A stretch of 64,000 nt of DNA from Cladophialophora immunda (lineage: Eukaryota > Ascomycota > Eurotiomycetes > Chaetothyriales > Herpotrichiellaceae). Shown here piece after piece: positions 63,791 to 64,000 of this stretch (position 1 is its first letter; every line of letters starts with the position of its first letter). The position numbers and the translations under genes were made by a program. The notes below the pieces were generated by a model. That model was not told the DNA's origin and did no database searches. It saw only the letters and a list, made by a program, of their open reading frames with translations. The DNA lies in assembly GCF_000835495.1 (NCBI RefSeq), contig NW_015622541.1:2604001-2668000 (forward strand), in the 5' to 3' direction.

Positions 63791-64000
63791 ATGGCATCCG
63801 CTCCCCGTCTTCGCGTTTCGCCCCCGCAGCCGCCAGAGGCACATAAAAAAGGGGGCATGGGATCCATCAGCGACACCGCATCCAAGCCCGGCAAGGCAGC
63901 ACGCCCAGTTCTTCTCTCGTTCGATGAGATGCCAGAATGGTACCGACGTGAATCCAACCAGTGGATTCTCCATGGCTATCGGCCCATCTCAGGCTCGGCT
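63791..64000 (+). CDS. PAQR/hemolysin-III family membrane receptor, N-terminal part
   Basis: An ATG-started frame of 70 codons open to the right window edge. After a disordered basic N-terminus come FDEMPEWYRRESNQWILHGY and RPISGSA, the diagnostic entry motif of fungal PAQR (Izh/adiponectin-receptor-like) proteins, just before TM1. These seven-TM proteins act in lipid, sterol and zinc homeostasis, and some have ceramidase-like activity with a zinc site. Only the cytosolic N-terminus lies in the window, so the catalytic His residues cannot be checked. About 170 bp separate it from the divergent small gene at 63621. Confidence 0.85.
   Translation, partial: MASAPRLRVSPPQPPEAHKKGGMGSISDTASKPGKAARPVLLSFDEMPEWYRRESNQWILHGYRPISGSA

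Overview
The window is nuclear DNA from a filamentous ascomycete (Pezizomycotina). The evidence is introns of about 40-150 nt with GT...CTAAC/CTGAC...AG signals, closely spaced genes on both strands, and typical fungal families: a Gpr1/FUN34 acetate transporter, an AA11-type LPMO, a rhodopsin-like membrane protein, Upf3, Uve1 and the fungal PP6 phosphatase. I cannot fix class or genus from the sequence alone. Exon models were built by hand from splice signals, reading phase and family conservation.

Left part (1-3.9 kb): the end of an unknown gene, a six-exon acetate transporter gene, and a gene-poor stretch with one coding-like fragment. From 3.9 to 16 kb is an accessory cluster, the most interesting part of the window. 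Two homologous three-exon genes of an unrecognised family (3907-5444 minus, 14448-15977 plus) lie in inverted orientation. Each has a possible Cys-His-Asp triad in its N-terminal half. Between them are an NLR-type gene (alpha/beta-hydrolase-like domain, NB-ARC, TPR), a CorA-like membrane protein gene and an AsaB/CmcJ-like oxygenase gene. The first copy is divergent from the NLR gene; the other genes are co-directional with it.

Middle (16-43 kb), mostly housekeeping: a divergent enolase, an unknown basic (probably nuclear) protein, MRE11, UPF3, a Sit4/PP6 phosphatase, an ABC ATPase with a degenerate first Walker A, a large disordered protein, an ADH6-type alcohol dehydrogenase, UVE1 and an F-box-like protein. 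MRE11 and UVE1 are both DNA-repair genes but are 15 kb apart.

Right part (44-64 kb): a secreted AA11-like LPMO, a signal-peptide/TM/SH3 surface protein, a very large protein with two tandem PAM2 motifs (predicted poly(A)-binding-protein ligand), a small secreted cysteine-rich protein, a rhodopsin-like seven-TM protein, ATP synthase subunit f, a broken subtilase relic, a small unknown gene, and the first 70 codons of a PAQR/hemolysin-III receptor running off the right edge. No rRNA, convincing tRNA, intact transposon or CRISPR array was seen.
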